Shown piece by piece: positions 48,003-50,338 of a DNA stretch of 50,338 bases (positions are counted from its first letter, which is position 1; each line of letters opens with the position of its first letter). This DNA comes from Streptomyces roseochromogenus subsp. oscitans DS 12.976 (GTDB lineage Bacteria; Actinomycetota; Actinomycetes; Streptomycetales; Streptomycetaceae). The position numbers were made by a program, and so were the translations under genes. The DNA lies in the NCBI RefSeq assembly GCF_000497445.1, contig NZ_CM002285.1, forward strand, positions 8,488,095 to 8,538,432, in the 5' to 3' direction. The notes under the pieces are model-generated. The model saw nothing but the letters and a program-made list of their open reading frames with translations, did not search any database and was not told the DNA's origin.

Positions 48003-48027
48003 CCCGCGCCCCGGAAGGACACCTCCC

Positions 48028-48885
48028 GTGCCCCTCACGTCCACCGGCGAGCTGGTCACCGCAGCCGCCGACACCAGATCCGCCGTCGCCGCGTTCAACG
48101 TCATCACCCTGGAACACGTCGAGGCCGTCATCGCCGGCGCCGAGTCGGCCGGTGCGCCCGTCGTCCTCCAGGTCAGCGAGAACGCCGTCAAGTTCCGCTA
48201 CGGTCGGCTGCTCCCGCTGGCCCGCGCGGCCGTCGCCGCCGCCGAACACGCCACCGTACCCGTCGCTCTGCACCTGGACCATGTGCAGAGCGACCACCTG
48301 CTGCGCCAGGCGCCCGACGCCGGGTTCAGCTCGGTGATGTACGACGCGGCCCGGCTGCCGTACGCCGACAACCTCACCGCGACCCGGGCCGCCGCCGACT
48401 GGGCCCACTCCCAAGGGCTGTGGATCGAGGCCGAGTTGGGCCAGATCGGCGGCAAGGACGGCAGAGCCGCGCTGGACGCCCACGCGCCCGGTGCCCGCAC
48501 CGACCCGGACCAGGCGCGCGACTTCGTGGCCGGTACCGGCGTGGACGCGCTCGCCGTCGCCGTCGGCAGCGTGCACGCGATGACCACCCGCACCGCCACC
48601 CTCGACCACGGCCTGCTCAAACGCCTGTCCGCCGCACTGCCCGTCCCGCTCGTCCTGCACGGCTCCTCCGGTGTGCCGGACGACGCACTGGTCGCGGCGG
48701 TCGCCGGCGGCATCGCCAAGGTCAACGTCGGCACGGCTCTCAACATGGCCATGACCGGCGCGATCCGGAACTTCCTCGCCGCCCACCCGGAAGCCGTCGA
48801 CTCGCGCAAGTACCTCAGCGTGGGCCGGGAGGCGATGGCCCAGGAGGTCCGACGGATCATCGGGGTGCTGTCCGGGACGGCTTAG
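48028..48885 (+). CDS. Class II fructose/tagatose-bisphosphate aldolase family protein
   Basis: A 285-residue zinc aldolase of the GatY/KbaY group. Zinc and catalytic residues are in VALHLDHVQSDHLL (His and Asp), IEAELGQIGGKDG, VAVGSVHAMTT (His), VLHGSSGVPDDAL (His) and KVNVGTALN. It cleaves tagatose- or fructose-1,6-bisphosphate, or a related ketose phosphate, to DHAP and an aldehyde. GTG at 48028 follows GAAGGA by about 9 nt, 25 bp after the isomerase. No sugar-phosphate kinase is in the operon. Its TAG stop is part of a dispersed repeat terminus. Confidence 0.9.
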   Translation: MPLTSTGELVTAAADTRSAVAAFNVITLEHVEAVIAGAESAGAPVVLQVSENAVKFRYGRLLPLARAAVAAAEHATVPVALHLDHVQSDHLLRQAPDAGFSSVMYDAARLPYADNLTATRAAADWAHSQGLWIEAELGQIGGKDGRAALDAHAPGARTDPDQARDFVAGTGVDALAVAVGSVHAMTTRTATLDHGLLKRLSAALPVPLVLHGSSGVPDDALVAAVAGGIAKVNVGTALNMAMTGAIRNFLAAHPEAVDSRKYLSVGREAMAQEVRRIIGVLSGTA

Positions 48886-49082
48886 TGCCTGTCCGGCGGA
48901 TCAGGGCGGAGAAACTCGGCGGCGCCCCATCAGCGCAGGTGGGCGGGCGATGGGGGTGCCCCCGCGCGAGCGTATGGGAGCGTGGGGGAGCGTTCAGTTG
49001 CAACGCGGAGGCGGGCGCCGACGGCGCAGATGGGCGTGCCGGTCCGCCGCGTCTGCGACAGGTTCCGACGGACAGGCGCTAG
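48883..49082. repeat. Dispersed intergenic inverted-repeat element, copy 3
   Basis: The termini TTAGTGCCTGTCCG (48882-48895) and its near-inverse CGGACAGGCGCTAG (49069-49082) differ at two positions over 14 bp. Each contains a TAG that is the stop codon of the adjoining convergent gene (aldolase on the left, methyltransferase on the right). The interior matches copy 1 (2770-3016) read in the opposite direction, including CATCAGCGCAGGTG (48928-48941). No coding capacity. Confidence 0.8.
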
Positions 49083-50224
49083 TCCTTCTTGACGGCCCTC
49101 AGGACCACGAACTTCGGGTCGCTCGCGACCAGTTCACTGTTCCCGAACAGCCGCCGCAGCTTCACGTGATAGCCCAGGTGCCGGTTGCCGATCACCCACA
49201 GCTCGCCGCCGGGCCGCAGCGCCCGCTTCGCGCCGGTGAACATCCGCCAGGCCGTCGCGTCCGTCGTCGCCTGGTGGGAGTGGAACGGCGGGTTGTTCAG
49301 GACCAGGTCCACGCTGCCGGGGGCGACCCCGGCCAGCCCGTCGCCGACCCGGAACTCGGCATGCCCGGGCACCCCGTTGGCCTTGTACGTCGCCTCCGCC
49401 GAGGCCACCGCCTGGAAGGACTCGTCCACGAACAGCACCTCGGCCGACGGATCCGCCAGCGCCACCGCCGTACCCACGACGCCGTTGCCGCACCCGAGGT
49501 CCACCACACGGTCCGCGCCCGGCCCGGGCAGGTGGCGCAGGAAGAACCGGGTGCCGATGTCGAGGCGGTCGGCGCAGAAGACGCCCGCGTGGTTGACGAC
49601 CGTTCGCCCGGAGACCGCCCCGGTCCCGTCCGGGAGCGCGTAGCTGTACGGCCACGGGTTCGCCGGCCGCTCCAGCGCCGGGTCCGGGGTGCAGAAGATG
49701 AGCCGGGCCTTCTGCCGCGCCAGCGAGGTGCGGGTCGGGCCGAGGATCCGCTCGAACAGCTGCAGCGTGGAGGTGTGGATCTCCTTCACCATCCCGGTGC
49801 CGACGATCAGCGTGCCCGCGTGCACGGCGGGCGCCAGCCTCAGCAGCTGGTCCTCCAGCAGCGCCAGGCTCTTCGGCACCCGCACCAGCAGCACGTCCAC
49901 CCGCTCCGGCGGCGGATCCTGGGTGGTCAGCAGCCGCACGGCACCGGGCTCGACGCCGGCCCGCGCCAGATTCGCCCGCGTCGCCTCCTGGCTCAGGAAG
50001 GAGTCGGTGATCTGCGTCGGCCGGTGCTCCGCGAGTGCCGTGACCAGCGCGCCCCAGCGGTCCCCGACCACCACGACCGAACCCGTGAGCGGCACGCCCT
50101 CCTCGGCCAGATGGCGCAGCAGGTACGCGTCGGAGGCGTCCCAGGCACGCAGCCGGTCGCGCGGATCCTCGGGGAAGCGGGACAGCTCGGCCTCGCCCCA
50201 CGGTGTCGTCATACGGTCGCTCAT
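49079..50224 (-). CDS. Class I SAM-dependent methyltransferase, RsmC/RlmG-like
   Basis: A 381-residue protein with an N-terminal methyltransferase-like domain lacking motif I and a functional C-terminal domain, the duplicated layout of RsmC/RlmG. Motif I is VVDLGCGNGVVGTAVAL, the acidic strand is EVLFVDESFQAV, and the catalytic motif IV is LVLNNPPFHSHQ, typical of N2-guanine rRNA methyltransferases. It probably methylates a guanine in 16S or 23S rRNA; which one is uncertain. ATG at 50224 follows GGGAGG by 4 nt, and an in-frame ATG at 50212 is possible. It diverges from a probable alkB. Confidence 0.87.
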   Translation of the reverse strand: MSDRMTTPWGEAELSRFPEDPRDRLRAWDASDAYLLRHLAEEGVPLTGSVVVVGDRWGALVTALAEHRPTQITDSFLSQEATRANLARAGVEPGAVRLLTTQDPPPERVDVLLVRVPKSLALLEDQLLRLAPAVHAGTLIVGTGMVKEIHTSTLQLFERILGPTRTSLARQKARLIFCTPDPALERPANPWPYSYALPDGTGAVSGRTVVNHAGVFCADRLDIGTRFFLRHLPGPGADRVVDLGCGNGVVGTAVALADPSAEVLFVDESFQAVASAEATYKANGVPGHAEFRVGDGLAGVAPGSVDLVLNNPPFHSHQATTDATAWRMFTGAKRALRPGGELWVIGNRHLGYHVKLRRLFGNSELVASDPKFVVLRAVKKD

Positions 50225-50292
50225 CGTGCCTCCCAGGCTAGCGGAGCCGCAGCTCAGGGATGGTGGCGCGGGCATGCGGCACGATGGAGCGT

Positions 50293-50338
50293 ATGGACGC
50301 GGAGCTGTTTCCCCGGGAGCGCGCGGAGGTCGCGCCGG
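50293..50338 (+). CDS. Start of a gene, probably AlkB-like dioxygenase (3' end outside window)
   Basis: Only 15 codons are visible: MDAELFPRERAEVAP. This N-terminus resembles streptomycete AlkB-type 2-oxoglutarate/Fe(II) dioxygenases, which repair alkylated DNA bases, but the visible part is too short for certainty. An in-frame ATG at 50284 is an alternative start. It diverges from the methyltransferase gene with a 68-bp gap. Confidence 0.45.
   Translation, partial: MDAELFPRERAEVAP

Overview
The window is very GC-rich with strong third-position GC bias. It has actinobacterial signs: mycothiol-type DinB/MDMPI enzymes, a deazaflavin (F420)-type reductase, DUF6879, DUF6332 and DUF6986 families, leaderless starts and rare TTA codons. 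All of this points to a Streptomyces chromosome. Most of it reads as ordinary chromosomal housekeeping and catabolic genes, with one specialised lipid cluster and several decayed or repeat-rich intergenic stretches. I saw no rRNA, tRNA, CRISPR array, transposase or phage gene.

Layout. 1-3016: the end of a MarR regulator, a decayed aldo/keto reductase, a VOC protein, a 9-bp tandem repeat, a methyltransferase remnant and an intergenic repeat element. 3014-9100: a VOC protein, a GNAT acetyltransferase, a GDPD-family phosphodiesterase, a coupled operon (DUF6421, SDR, threonine aldolase) and a leaderless transglutaminase-like gene. 9043-15377: an ole-type cluster, oleBCD (minus strand) divergent from oleA-ACP-ketosynthase (plus strand). 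15465-18724: a DUF6879 pseudogene, a PlsC-type acyltransferase, a divergent DUF4395/thioredoxin pair, and a Cys-ending leader peptide before a flavin reductase. 18942-25338: etfB-etfA, a secreted EEP-fold hydrolase, a DUF6986 aldolase and a membrane Ser/Thr kinase. 25284-30505: a GGCT-like protein, a LacI regulator divergent from a ROK kinase, and a secreted GH27 alpha-galactosidase. 30767-36381: an MDMPI enzyme, a conserved hypothetical, a small secreted protein, a P-loop/NUDIX fusion, an MBL hydrolase, a second repeat element and an M20 peptidase. 36513-45380: a geranylgeranyl-reductase-type flavoprotein, a deazaflavin reductase divergent from TetR, a NarL-type two-component system, DUF6332, an MFS exporter divergent from MarR, a second MDMPI enzyme and a second MFS protein. 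45721-50338: a luciferase-domain protein, a DeoR regulator divergent from a SIS isomerase and class II aldolase, a third repeat element, an RsmC-like methyltransferase and the start of a probable alkB.

The most interesting unit is 9043-15377. OleA condenses two activated fatty acyl chains head to head, OleD reduces the product, OleC makes a beta-lactone and OleB decarboxylates it to an olefin. Here that set is joined to a dedicated acyl carrier protein and an intact FabF-like ketosynthase. oleA carries a TTA codon, and so does oleB if translated from the start chosen here, which suggests bldA-linked (developmental) expression. A second notable pattern is a family of three intergenic elements whose inverted-repeat ends contain the TAG stop codons of the adjoining genes.
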